Shown here: piece after piece, positions 24,406 through 35,984 of the stretch | How positions within the stretch are numbered: position 1 is the first letter of the stretch | How the letters are laid out: every line of letters begins with the position of its first letter | Origin: Anaeromyces robustus | Lineage: Eukaryota; Neocallimastigomycota; Neocallimastigomycetes; Neocallimastigales; Neocallimastigaceae | Direction of reading: 5' to 3' | Assembly: GCA_002104895.1 (NCBI GenBank) | Contig: MCFG01000019.1 | Coordinates: 252,501 to 316,500, forward strand | Length of the DNA stretch: 64,000 bases | Position numbers and translations under genes: made by a program | Notes under the pieces: model-generated | What the model was told of the DNA's origin: nothing | Database searches by the model: none | What the model saw: the letters and a program-made list of their open reading frames with translations, nothing else

Positions 24406-25692
24406 ATTTTATTTAAATGCAAGATAAAAAATTACAACATTTAATTTATGATTTCATTATTTTTTTTTTTTATCGTAAAAAATTCAAAAGAATATTAAAA
24501 AAGAATATTCCAAAAAAGAAATAAACTTATTAGCAATACACAAATTTTATTCTCCTTATTTATTTATATTAAAAATTTAAAAAATAAACAATTATTGTGA
24601 TTTATTAAAAAAAATTAAATTATTAATCATGATAAATAAAAATGATTCATTAACACTAATTATTTATTTAATACTAAAATACATTTATATTAAAATTATT
24701 TAATTATACTTTTTTTTCAATAAAAATAAAATAATTATATTTATTTTGTAAATATTTATTAATTTTTTAAAAACAATTTTTAAATAAATAATGACATTAA
24801 AACAAATAATTTAAATTGATAATGTATATATATCGCATTTATCTATCTATATATATAATAATATTTTTTAGAAAAGATATTCTTAAGATTAATTAAGATA
24901 ATAATTTAATGATTATATTAAACTATTGAATAATAATATATAAAATATATACATTAACCCATCACACAAAATATGAATTGGGATTTTTTATATTATTAAC
25001 TAATAATCAATCCTTGGTATTTTAAAAAAAATAAATTAAAAATAACAATAATAGTATTAATTAAATTTTAAATTAAATTAAGCATATTTCAATTAAAATT
25101 AATTATAATATTATATATTAATATAATATTATAATACAAAAAAAATTTTTTTTTTTACATTACTCATTTGAAATTGCCCACAAAATAAAAAATTTTTACA
25201 TTCGAAATTACAAAAAATTTCCTTCCATTATTAAATTACCAATAAAATTAAATAACAAAATATTAACTATTAAAAATATTTATTTTATTAAATCTACACA
25301 ATTTTTCATATTTCTTTATTTTATTATCTAAAAAGGAGTGAATTTTTAATATTATACAATATTTTATATTTTTCTTTATATTGATTATTTATAAATTATT
25401 ATATATAGATAAAATCTACTTTTTAATCTTTTAGAGTTTAAATATATCTACTTCATATGTTTTTTAAAAAGTTTATTAAATATAATACACAAAAAAATCT
25501 TGTTTACATTTTGAAATTCCACAAAAATTTTTATTCTTTTTTAATTCGTTATTGAATATGTGAATTTTTTTTATTACAATTAAATTTTAATATATTTAAC
25601 TATAACTTAAAACTATAATAAAAATCGAAATAGTTCAAAATTTTTATTATTGAAATTATGAATATTTTATATATACAGAAAATATATTAAAA

Positions 25693-25733
25693 TATCATTC
25701 AATGTAAGTTGTTATAACTTACATTGAATGATA
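25693..25733. repeat. Perfect 18-bp inverted repeat with 5-nt loop
   Basis: 25693-25710 pairs exactly with 25716-25733; the loop is GTTAT. It lies near the middle of the L1/P1 divergent spacer. Confidence 0.9.
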
Positions 25734-26798
25734 AAATAATGATATATATAAGTATAAATTAAATAATTGATTTCATTTTCAATTTCATTATTACTCACTA
25801 TTCTATTCATTTTCTATTATTTTATTATATTTTTTTTTGTCTTTAAATTTACTATTAAAAGTTTTTTTATATTTAAATATTTTTTTTTCATTTATTCCAT
25901 AAATACGAATATATTACTGATAAAATAATTTTAAAATTCATTCATTATATATATTAACTTTTTATATTACATATATTTTTTAAAAAATTATATATATACT
26001 AAAAATAAGTATTTTTAATTATTGTCTACTGTAGAGTAAGTTTTTCTATACAATTAAAACTATATATATTAATTTAAAACAATATTTCATCACTACAAGA
26101 TTGAAAAAATGATATCTATTTAAAAATAAATATCATTAATATAAATAATAATAGTAAGAATAATAGCATAAAAAAATAATAAAATTTAAATAATAAATTT
26201 GTAAATTTGAAGCCTACAGTTTATGTATATATATATATTATGGTGATTTTTAAATATTATTTATGTATATAAAATTATAATTTTTTGAAATATATTTTTT
26301 TTATAATTAATAAAGTTCTCTTTTTTATTATTATTCCTGTTTTTATTAAAAAAAATTTAATTTATATTTATCCTATCCTTTTATTAAATAAATTTTTCAT
26401 TTTTATAATTTATTATATTAATTATTAAAATTTCATTGAAAATTTTTAAATTGTAACTTTGTATTTAATTAAAGTTATATTTTATTATATAGAAAAAAAT
26501 CTTTAGTTTTCATCATATTTTTATATTTAATAATAAATTAAGTTCTATGTTTTAATTGGTACAGTTAAAATAATTTATAAACATAAATTTATATTTTTAA
26601 ATCCCTATTCTATATTTACTTAATACAATAAATTAAAATAATAATAAATCTAATAAAAAAATATAATCCAAATCATAAAAAAAAAATTATAAAAAAAATA
26701 GTTTACTGTAATATAATAATAAATAAATAAATAAATAAATAATAAACAAAAAATATTAAAATATTTATATCAGTCAGTTCAATATTTACTTATTTACT

Positions 26799-26802
26799 AT
26801 TA

Positions 26803-26872
<70 letters not shown>

Positions 26873-26873
26873 T
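26799..26873. repeat. (ATT)n microsatellite
   Basis: About 25 uninterrupted ATT units. Confidence 0.95.
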
Positions 26874-27096
26874 TAATTTTAAAATTTGAATGACTAAAAA
26901 AAAAATATTTTTACCTAAATTATTTTATAAATTAGAATACAATATTTTAACACTTTCAATAGAAATTTTTATAATTATACATTAATAATAAGCATAATTA
27001 TTAATTATAAATTCAATATATACTTTCTTAAAAATAGATATGGCATACTAATACACGTCAAAACTGATATTTCAGTAAGATTGTACAACAAGAATA

Positions 27097-27249
27097 ATGG
27101 ATTTCCCTATAAAAAATGAACCTATTGTGAATACAAACAGTATATATAAATTCATAATACTTGCATTTATATTCAATTTTATTTCATTTTATCTAATGTC
27201 CTTATATAAATTTTACCCAACAAAAGTAAAAAACAATATTAACTATTAA
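27097..27249 (+). CDS. Possible 50-aa single-span membrane peptide
   Basis: An ATG-initiated small ORF that begins MDFPIKNEPIVNTNSIYKF, continues with a hydrophobic stretch ILAFIFNFISFYLM, and ends with a basic tail. The surrounding 27010-27200 is a little more complex than nearby DNA. No family is recognised. In such A+T-rich DNA a 50-codon ORF with a hydrophobic stretch can occur by chance, so this is only a candidate. Confidence 0.15.
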   Translation: MDFPIKNEPIVNTNSIYKFIILAFIFNFISFYLMSLYKFYPTKVKNNINY

Positions 27250-27309
27250 TAATATTATTAATATTTCCTTATAATGTTTCTAAAAATTATTAAATAATAT
27301 AGAATATCT

Positions 27310-27472
27310 TTTTTTTTTTTAACGTTACATAAATTATGATGTAAAAAAACGATTAGAATATAATTATTGTTATACATTTTTTATGTTAAATCTACTAATA
27401 TATTTTTTTTAATGTTACATAAATTATGATGTTAAAAAGGATTAGTATATAATTAATGTTATACAATTTTTA
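27310..27472. repeat. Imperfect direct duplication upstream of P1
   Basis: 27310-27383 and 27402-27472 share TTACATAAATTATGATGT, GATTAG-ATATAATTA and GTTATACA. The unit is about 72 bp and contains a small palindrome. It lies 380-540 bp before the P1 start. Confidence 0.8.
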
Positions 27473-27696
27473 TATAACTTTGTTTATATTAATTTTTTAT
27501 ACAATAATAATAATAATTTTTTTCATTAATATTACTTTTGTTACAGAAAAAAAATTTTTTTATCTCATTGAAATATTTAATAAATATAAAAAAATTTTTT
27601 TAAAAATTAATATATTGAATTTTTCAATGTATGTAAATAATTCTCGAAATTCTAAAATTTGATTTACAATAAAAATTTAATTTATATACAAAAATA

Positions 27697-27720
27697 CATA
27701 TATAAATAAGAGATTTGAAT
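27697..27720 (+). promoter_or_regulatory. P1 promoter TATA motif
   Basis: ATATATAAATAA, GAGA, TTTGAA; the same spacing and bases as upstream of L1 and L2. About 130-150 bp before the P1 ATG. Confidence 0.65.
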
Positions 27721-27847
27721 TAAAAATTAAAATCGATAAATCAAAAATAAAATTGAATATTTAAAGCAAAGAAAAAAACTAAAAAATATTATATATATAG
27801 TATAAATAATATTAAAACTATTATATTTAATAAATATAAAAAAAATA

Positions 27848-30800
27848 ATGGAATTTATTAATTATTTATTAATAGTGTTAATATTAATTGAAAGTGTGGT
27901 AGCTAGCGGCCATAATCATTTAGCAGAGCAATTGGCTCTAGTTACTTTAGCTGCTGGAAATAATAAAGGTCAAATAGCTAGAGATGAAAATAATGAATTT
28001 ATAAAAATCAGAATTGACTCAGATTTAGATATTAAAGCTGATATAACTCAGATTATTCCTGAATTACGTGATTGTAATAAAAGTAGTGGTGAATGTGATA
28101 AAAAATTCAATAAAATTTATAAATTAGCTAAAACTATTGTAAATGATAAAAAAAGTATTATAGAACAAAGAGATATTAATGGTAACCTTATATCTAAATC
28201 ATATGATGCATTTAATCCTTATATTCCTTTATTTGATTCCTCTCCTAGTGACTCTACTGAAAATGATAGAATTAAAGGAAAGTTAAGTGAATATAATTTT
28301 AAAGTTTATCCAAATTTTAAATACCAAGTTGCAACAAAACAAAGAAAAGTAAGAGATCAAAATGGTAATGAACATACCATAAATGTACCTGTTTATAAAA
28401 ATATTGATAAAGTTACAAGTGCTCTATTAGATAAAGCTAAAAAATATTATAAAAATAATAGTAGAAAAGATGATTATTCAAATACTATTAGTAGTATAAA
28501 TGATTTAGACAGTTTATTTAATGATTTATTACCTAATAATAGAAATAATATATTAAACCTCGATGATAAAGATAAAGAATTTATTAAAGAATTTAAAAAG
28601 GATATCAATGATAATAATAATGAAGATGCAAAAAAAGTAGGAGAAATTATAACTAAATTAACTCAAAACTGCTTAAATAATGGTTGTCCTGATATAGATG
28701 CAATTAATGTTACATTTAATTTTGTAAAAATACCAGCTAATCAAGATGGAAATGATCCTATTACTTATCATGTTTTTACTAAAAGTGGTGGAAAAAATGG
28801 TATTACTCTTAGTAAAAATATACCTGATATAAATTATGCTGATAGTATAAATATTAACCAATTTAAGGGAATACAAGAAGTATTTAGAGCAGAACAAAAT
28901 AATAATAATTTGATTCAAAAAAGCATGTATAATCACCGTTTTATAAACAGTTACAAAAATATATACTATAATAATAAAGGTTATAATAAAGAAAACCTTA
29001 ATAATGGTAATCGAGGACAGCTAGGTATTGATATAATAGGATCATGGGGTATTACATTATCTAAATTTGGTAATACTGATCAATATCCACCAGATAATAA
29101 TGGATATAGAGTACCTATAAGTGGTACAGATCCTTCTAATATTGTGTATAATGAAAATGAAGCTCAAAGTAAAATCATACGTACTCAAATTTGTGGACAT
29201 AATGAATTGGATCTTAGTGACCCAAATAATATTAATCAAGAAAACCCCATTAAAAACGTAATATGTGATTATATAAATCCATCTTTAATAAAATTATCAG
29301 GAGATGCTAACGAAAAAAATATTCCTATGAGTGTTAAAGAACAATATCTTGTTAACGGTACTTATAAAATACCTAAATTTATTTCATTTGAAACAATGGG
29401 AGAGTATTTTATGAGAGAAAGAATTGAAAAAAGAGTAAATAATAATAATGATAATAATTATATAACTAATGAGGAAATTAATGATTATTCAACACTTGCA
29501 GTTTGTAGACAAATAGAAGAATTATTCGCTGTAGATAAAGATGGATTATCAGAAAGTGTCATCAATGATTCAGATCATCAAGGAGAATATAAAAAAATAG
29601 ATAACGCTAATAAAAATTTATATAATCTTTTATCTTCTCATGAATCCGAAATATCAGTAGGAGATATTGGGCTTCTTTCTAAATGTGAAATTCCTTCATT
29701 AAAAAAACGTGCTGGAGGTGCATGTACTTTCAGATCACCTTCTGTACCCAAAAACGATGATATAGATTCTAATATTAGTAATGTTAAAAATTTATTAGAA
29801 TCTGGATCTGGAAAAAGTTTTATATTTAAAGACTCTGAAATAAAAGATAGTTTTTCTAAAATTAATGACATTATGGATAAAATAAATAAATATAAAAATA
29901 ATTTGTCTAGTGATACTAAAATAGATATAATAAATAATTTAAGTAATATTTTAACTACGTACAAAGATATATTACATTCACAAGAAGTAATTGAAAACGA
30001 TTCAAGTAAAAATATTATATTATCTAAAGAATTAAATCATTTAACCGAAAGGTTAAAACTTTTATATAGTGATTATATTGAAACATATGATAAAGAAAAT
30101 CAAAATTCAGAAAATAATGATGAAAATAATAATAGTGATGATATAAACAGTGATGAAATAAATTCTGAACATTCAATTACTCCATCAATATTTTTAGATA
30201 CAACTAATACTAATGCTGAAAGTATATTTAATGAAGAAAAAATATTAAAATCATTAAATAAAATAGATATGGTTACAAAACAATCTTCAAATAATTTTGA
30301 TTTTGCTGCAGGGGCAGGTATTGATGAAAATTTAAATGTAAACTGTGATTTTGATACTTTAGTTAATAATATTGATAATTTCGATATAAATAATGTAGAA
30401 GGATTGAATACTTTATTAGAAGAATATAATAATATAAATTCAATTGATGAAAATAATAAATATGATGAATTACATGGAAAAAATACTTATAATAAAAAAA
30501 TAATTCGCAAATTAAAAAATGCTTTATTAAAAAAGTTGAAAGAAGCTGTTAATGCAGGTAAATTAGAAACTCATAATATCAGTCGTATTTCAAATGAAAA
30601 AGTTGACTCTAATGTAGAAATAACTCAAAATGATATTAATGATTTTAAAATTAATAGCTTAAGTATTATTTATAAAGGTAGTCAAATAGAATTTATTTCA
30701 ACAATTAATTATTCTACTAATTTTATTAAATATTTTACTAATGATATGAAAAAACAAATTGCTAATCTACCAAAAGATAGTTTACCAAAAGATAAATATA

Positions 30801-31993
30801 ATTCTATTAAGGCTTTTTATAACTTAGTTTCAGAACAAGGTAACAAATTAATGAAGTATGATAGTCCTGAAAATAAAGATGTTGAAATTTTACATTTTAC
30901 TGAATTGTTACATAATTATAATGATTTATACGCCTTTTCTGTTACATTAAATAAGTATACCATGGAAGGAAATAATAGTAATACTATTGTTAATTATTAT
31001 ATGTCTGAAAATTTGGAAAGTAGATTAAATTATCATATCAATAACATGATGAAAGAAAATATTAATAATTTTATTAATGAATATAATAAGAAATATCCTA
31101 ATAATAAAGTATTTAAAAATAATAAGCTTATTGGAAATGATTCTGTTACTTCCGAATCTGAAAAGTTTAAATGGGGAACTAAATCAACTGTTGAAATAAA
31201 TGTTAAATCCCTTTCTTCTATATTAACAAATCCTAAAGATTCTATATCTAGTTCATTTAATGAAATTATTTCTAAAACTGATGGTAAAAATGAATTACAT
31301 GATGTTAAAAGAGCTTACTCATATAAAAATAATCTTCATAAATATAAAAGTCCTATTGCTACAAATTCTGCTAATAGTGATGAAATGGTAGAAATGAATG
31401 ATTTATTATCATTTTCTGACACAAAAGAAAATATTGAATCTTATAATGAAATTTCTTATAGAGTATTAACTGAATATTTATCTACAATGTCTGAATATGA
31501 TCCTAATATTACTATTGGCAATGCTAAAAACAATGCAAAAGGAGAACTAATTATTTCTTCAATTTATAAAGGTGCTACTTCCGTTAGTGATATTCTTACT
31601 AAAACAAATAACAAAATTAATTCATTACATGGTAGTAAAAAGTTAAATGATCAAGATAAAGTTAAAATTAATAGAGCAGTCGAAAATTTAACTAATGGTC
31701 AATTAGAAATTAAATTAAAAATAGTTAAAGCTATTGGTAAAGAACATTCTGACACTATTAATAGTGCTATTTCTGATTATGAATCAAACGTAAAATCTAC
31801 AAGATCTTTATCTAATAATGGTGTTACAAAGAGTAATGATAATTTAAGTTCTATAAGAAGTACAAGTAATACTAAATTTTCAGCAAATTTAATGAAAAAT
31901 ATTAATAATAAAATGAAATCTAATACTAATAAATTATTGAAACGTATAAATAAATTAAGTAAGCATAATAAAACTAATAGAAAATTAAATTAA
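27848..31993 (+). CDS. P1: giant secreted protein of unknown family, divergent partner of L1
   Basis: 1381 aa, one exon, ATG preceded by an A-rich leader. Signal peptide about 1-19 (cleavage near VVA|SG). A conserved N-terminal motif follows (AEQLALVTLAAG then TQIIPELR), shared with P2 (SEELAALILAAA then QQIIPSLR). The body is Asn/Asp/Lys-rich with few cysteines; paired Cys stretches (QICGHNEL, NVICDYIN) align with P2 (AACGIDF, NLICDRYD), as does RIEKRVN with FIEKRLN. A KKRAGG dibasic site near residue 619 could be cut by a kexin-like protease. The C-terminal 60 residues are Lys/Arg/Asn/Ser-rich and strongly basic. No enzyme domain, dockerin or lectin fold is recognised. Function unknown; a secreted partner of the neighbouring lectin protein is inferred from the repeated head-to-head arrangement. 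Confidence 0.85.
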   Translation: MEFINYLLIVLILIESVVASGHNHLAEQLALVTLAAGNNKGQIARDENNEFIKIRIDSDLDIKADITQIIPELRDCNKSSGECDKKFNKIYKLAKTIVNDKKSIIEQRDINGNLISKSYDAFNPYIPLFDSSPSDSTENDRIKGKLSEYNFKVYPNFKYQVATKQRKVRDQNGNEHTINVPVYKNIDKVTSALLDKAKKYYKNNSRKDDYSNTISSINDLDSLFNDLLPNNRNNILNLDDKDKEFIKEFKKDINDNNNEDAKKVGEIITKLTQNCLNNGCPDIDAINVTFNFVKIPANQDGNDPITYHVFTKSGGKNGITLSKNIPDINYADSININQFKGIQEVFRAEQNNNNLIQKSMYNHRFINSYKNIYYNNKGYNKENLNNGNRGQLGIDIIGSWGITLSKFGNTDQYPPDNNGYRVPISGTDPSNIVYNENEAQSKIIRTQICGHNELDLSDPNNINQENPIKNVICDYINPSLIKLSGDANEKNIPMSVKEQYLVNGTYKIPKFISFETMGEYFMRERIEKRVNNNNDNNYITNEEINDYSTLAVCRQIEELFAVDKDGLSESVINDSDHQGEYKKIDNANKNLYNLLSSHESEISVGDIGLLSKCEIPSLKKRAGGACTFRSPSVPKNDDIDSNISNVKNLLESGSGKSFIFKDSEIKDSFSKINDIMDKINKYKNNLSSDTKIDIINNLSNILTTYKDILHSQEVIENDSSKNIILSKELNHLTERLKLLYSDYIETYDKENQNSENNDENNNSDDINSDEINSEHSITPSIFLDTTNTNAESIFNEEKILKSLNKIDMVTKQSSNNFDFAAGAGIDENLNVNCDFDTLVNNIDNFDINNVEGLNTLLEEYNNINSIDENNKYDELHGKNTYNKKIIRKLKNALLKKLKEAVNAGKLETHNISRISNEKVDSNVEITQNDINDFKINSLSIIYKGSQIEFISTINYSTNFIKYFTNDMKKQIANLPKDSLPKDKYNSIKAFYNLVSEQGNKLMKYDSPENKDVEILHFTELLHNYNDLYAFSVTLNKYTMEGNNSNTIVNYYMSENLESRLNYHINNMMKENINNFINEYNKKYPNNKVFKNNKLIGNDSVTSESEKFKWGTKSTVEINVKSLSSILTNPKDSISSSFNEIISKTDGKNELHDVKRAYSYKNNLHKYKSPIATNSANSDEMVEMNDLLSFSDTKENIESYNEISYRVLTEYLSTMSEYDPNITIGNAKNNAKGELIISSIYKGATSVSDILTKTNNKINSLHGSKKLNDQDKVKINRAVENLTNGQLEIKLKIVKAIGKEHSDTINSAISDYESNVKSTRSLSNNGVTKSNDNLSSIRSTSNTKFSANLMKNINNKMKSNTNKLLKRINKLSKHNKTNRKLN

Positions 31994-32894
31994 CATTTAT
32001 TTTATAAAAGAATTTATATAATTTACATAAATCTTTGTTCTCTTTTCATTACATAACTCTCTTAATAATTTTAAAAATATATAATTAGTATACTTTATTA
32101 ATAAAAATTTAAATTATTGATCATACTAAATAAATTAAATATATCATAGTAGTTAAATAAGAGAATGATTCATTATATTATATAAAAAAAATTGATTATA
32201 TATTTAATATTAAAGTACCCTTATTAGAATTACCTAAATATACATTTTTATTTAAAAATTATTTTGTATAAAAATTAATAAAAAATTACAAAATAAATAA
32301 TAACATTATAACAAATAATATTTTATAATTAATCAGTACATAATATTTTACATTTTACATTTAATATAAATAAATTTTTTTAAAAGAATTTATTTAAATA
32401 TTTTATATGATTTTACAAAAAAAAAAAAAAAAGTAATAAGGTTAAACATTTAATACTATATTAATATTTTTTTATATTGTATAATAAAATATTTAAAGTT
32501 AAATAAATTAAATATAAAGTATAATCTAATTGTCCCAACATATTTTTTTAGTTTTGACATGTTTACCAAGCCTCATCTACTTTCTGAAAAGGTATAATTT
32601 TTTTCTTTTTATGCTGAAAAAGTTTGATGTATGATATATCTTCTATCAATAAATAATGAACAGGTATTTTTTATTATTCATTTTAATTATTTTTATTAAA
32701 TTTTTAATATATACGTTTAACCTTGTTATTTTATTTAAAATTTTTTATATGATTTTTTAAAAAAGAAATTTAATAAATAGATAATCAAGTTGAAACTATT
32801 AATCTCACTTCTTTTTTTTTTATAATTTTTATTATAATAAAATATTTTTTATAAACATAATTATTCACTATTATAGTTTTTTATATTCATAATC
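31994..32894. other. Gene-free spacer, 3' side of P1
   Basis: A+T-rich. A slightly richer strip at about 32530-32665 has no ORF and no recognised similarity. Confidence 0.6.
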
Positions 32895-33245
32895 ATATTT
32901 ATTCAATTAAACATTTCATTATATTATTACTTCCACTTTGACATCTCATAAATAATAGTGTAAAATTTTGGTTATTTTCCAAGAAAGTAAATTTTCAGCT
33001 CAAGCCTAAAAAGATGAATTATCATTTTTATCATCTGTGGTGGTAATTTATATTAACTCCATGCTCAATTAAATAATTTACTTTATTTTCATTTCCAATG
33101 TGACATACATAAAATATTATCTTTTTTATTTATTGTTCATATATTTGATCTATGTTCCATTAAATATTCTACATATTTTTATTTTTTTTTTATTTTCATA
33201 ACATTCCCTAATTAATAAAGTTCTTTTATTTATAATTTGTTCCAA
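32895..33245 (-). pseudogene. Ankyrin-repeat gene relic
   Basis: Three broken repeats can be read on the minus strand: YVEYLMEHRSNI near 33170, VCHIGNENKVNYLIEHGVNIN near 33060-33115, and LLFMRCQSGSNNIMKCLIE near 32905-32960. Stops and frame changes separate them. They resemble the repeats of the intact neighbour at 33838-35568, so this is probably an older duplicate or a lost extension of that family. Confidence 0.75.
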
Positions 33246-33837
<592 letters not shown>

Positions 33838-35568
33838 TTAACATTTAGCACCATGTTCAATGAAGAATTTGATTATATATTCATTACCTTTTTCACTTGA
33901 AATACTTAAAGGTGTAATATCATAATATTTAACATTTATATTAGCACCATGTTCAATTAAATCTTTTATAATTGATTCATTATTACTTTCACATGCAAAT
34001 AATAAAGGTGTAACGTTATTGTTTCCACCATTACCATCAATATTCGCACCATGTTCAATTAAATATTTTGCTATTGATCTATTGCCTTTATAGCATGCAA
34101 TACTTAAAGGTGAACTTAAAGGTGGATATCCTCTAGTTATATGATAACAAGAATGTTGACATTTACCATTAACATCAGCACCATGTTCAATTAAATATTT
34201 TACCACTGATTCATATCCTCTTTCACATGCAATACTTAGAGGAGTATAAAGATATATACCATTTTTTTCATTTAATTCAACATTAACATTAGCACCATGT
34301 TCAATCAAATATTTTACCATTAATTCATTCCCAATTCCACATGCTATACTTAGAGGTGTACATAATGTACTATTACAATCTCGACATTTAGAATCAATAT
34401 TAGCACCATGATCAACCAAATATTTTATAAGAGTTTCATTTTGATTTTTACATGCAATACTTAAAGGTAAATAAATATTATTGAAATTTTTTAAAAAAGA
34501 TTCAATTCCATCAGTATCAATAATACTACAAATTTTTTTTAAAAAATATTCATTTTCTTTTTCATATTTAATACTTATGGGGGATTTTATTTCGTCTTCG
34601 CATTCAATATTAATATTTGCACCATGTTCAATTAAATATTTTATAATAGTTTCATTCCCTTTTTCACATGAAATACTTAAAGGTGTTTTAATTACATGAT
34701 TTGAAGGATAAGCTTTAATTTTTTCATTATTATCATCTCCATAAAAATTCTCAATATAAAATTCACATAATTCATATTTACAATTAGTATCAGCACCATG
34801 TTCAATTAAATATTTTATTAATAGATCGTTTTCATATTCACATGCTGTTATCAAAGGAGTCTTAATTTTTATTTTCCTATGACACCCTCTGTCTTCATCT
34901 TCTTCAAAAGTAATTAATTCATATTCTGCATTAACATCAACACCATTTTCAATTAAAAACTTTAAAAGTGTTTCATTTCTATTTTCACATAAAATACTTA
35001 AAGTTGCTTCAGTATTTTTATAATTATTATTAAGAACGTAATTTAATTTTTCATTTTCCTCATGGACTATTTTATTTAATTCTGATTGGGATAGTGGTAT
35101 TTTATTTAAATAATAATTCTTAAGAAATTTTAAAATTAAATCAGTATTGAAATTTGTATATTGAAATATTAATTTTAATAAAGAAATTCCTTCAATTCCT
35201 TTATTTTTTATTATTAAATTTATAAAAATATTAGACGGTTTAAAACCTTTATTTAATAATTTTTTCAATTGTTTAAAATCAAAATATTTTGATTCTTCAG
35301 AAAAACATTTAGAAAAGCATTCACATTTATTATCTTTATAATAATAGTCATCATAGCCTAAACTAACTAGATAAGAATAGTCATAGGCCAACAGAATATT
35401 AAAAGCTTCAAAATTATTATGTTTTATAGCTATATCATATATATTAGTTTCAGTTTTAAAAATTATCTCTTCTATATATCCACAATTACAATATATAAAA
35501 TCATTTAATTTATCATTTTCTTTGTTTTTAATAAATCTTATACATTCATTTAAATAATATGAATTCAT
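33838..35568 (-). CDS. Ankyrin-repeat protein, ten repeats
   Basis: 576 aa with no signal peptide or membrane span, so cytosolic or nuclear. Residues 1 to about 190 form a non-repetitive helical region (MNSYYLNECIRFIKNKENDKL) like the leader of the second ankyrin gene here. About ten ankyrin repeats follow, consensus TPLSIACEKGNExIIKYLIEHGANIN, with unusually long inserts between some repeats (for example the stretches rich in Cys/His and acidic residues after repeats 1, 2 and 7). Ankyrin repeats mediate protein binding; the partner is unknown. Such proteins form large families in anaerobic fungi. It lies convergent with P1 and next to an ankyrin relic. Confidence 0.88.
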   Translation of the reverse strand: MNSYYLNECIRFIKNKENDKLNDFIYCNCGYIEEIIFKTETNIYDIAIKHNNFEAFNILLAYDYSYLVSLGYDDYYYKDNKCECFSKCFSEESKYFDFKQLKKLLNKGFKPSNIFINLIIKNKGIEGISLLKLIFQYTNFNTDLILKFLKNYYLNKIPLSQSELNKIVHEENEKLNYVLNNNYKNTEATLSILCENRNETLLKFLIENGVDVNAEYELITFEEDEDRGCHRKIKIKTPLITACEYENDLLIKYLIEHGADTNCKYELCEFYIENFYGDDNNEKIKAYPSNHVIKTPLSISCEKGNETIIKYLIEHGANINIECEDEIKSPISIKYEKENEYFLKKICSIIDTDGIESFLKNFNNIYLPLSIACKNQNETLIKYLVDHGANIDSKCRDCNSTLCTPLSIACGIGNELMVKYLIEHGANVNVELNEKNGIYLYTPLSIACERGYESVVKYLIEHGADVNGKCQHSCYHITRGYPPLSSPLSIACYKGNRSIAKYLIEHGANIDGNGGNNNVTPLLFACESNNESIIKDLIEHGANINVKYYDITPLSISSEKGNEYIIKFFIEHGAKC

Positions 35569-35984
35569 TATTAATTTTTTAAAAAAAAAAATTAAAAAAG
35601 AAATATATAATTTAACATATAAAAAAAAAAATTTTTTTGACCTAATATTATTTTTTCATAATACATAATAATTACTGAACCATAAAATATCTAATCCTTT
35701 TAAATAAAATAAAATAAAAACAAATAAAAAAAAACACTCTATTATTGGTCCTTTTAAAAATATTTTTCTACTTTTGAATTGAAAAATAAAAAAAAAAAAA
35801 TACAGATATTTTTTCCATTAAAAATGTACTTTATTATTTACTTACTTTTTTTTTTTTTAATTTTAAATATTTATTATTTAATAATATAATAATTTTATTT
35901 TTCGTTATTATTACATGAATTCACTATATTATTCTGTAATTAAATTGTGATATTAATAATAATATAGAAAAAAAAAAATTCGAT
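35569..35984. other. Short A+T-rich spacer
   Basis: Upstream of the ankyrin gene; homopolymer A/T only. Confidence 0.6.

Larger units (their letters stand above)
23934..27847. promoter_or_regulatory. 3.9-kb divergent intergenic region between L1 and P1
   Basis: No substantial gene. It holds the L1 promoter and MITE-like hairpin, scattered ACACAAAA/AAATTTTT motifs (about 25139-25215 and 25487-25540), a perfect 18-bp palindrome at 25693-25733, an (ATT)n microsatellite, a duplicated TTACATAAATTATGATGT block and the P1 promoter. Sharing of one spacer by two giant secreted-protein genes suggests joint control. Confidence 0.6.

Noticed and set aside
27456-27662. 68-codon plus-strand ORF upstream of P1
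   Set aside because: Phe/Ile/Lys-rich low complexity overlapping the duplicated upstream block; no protein features.
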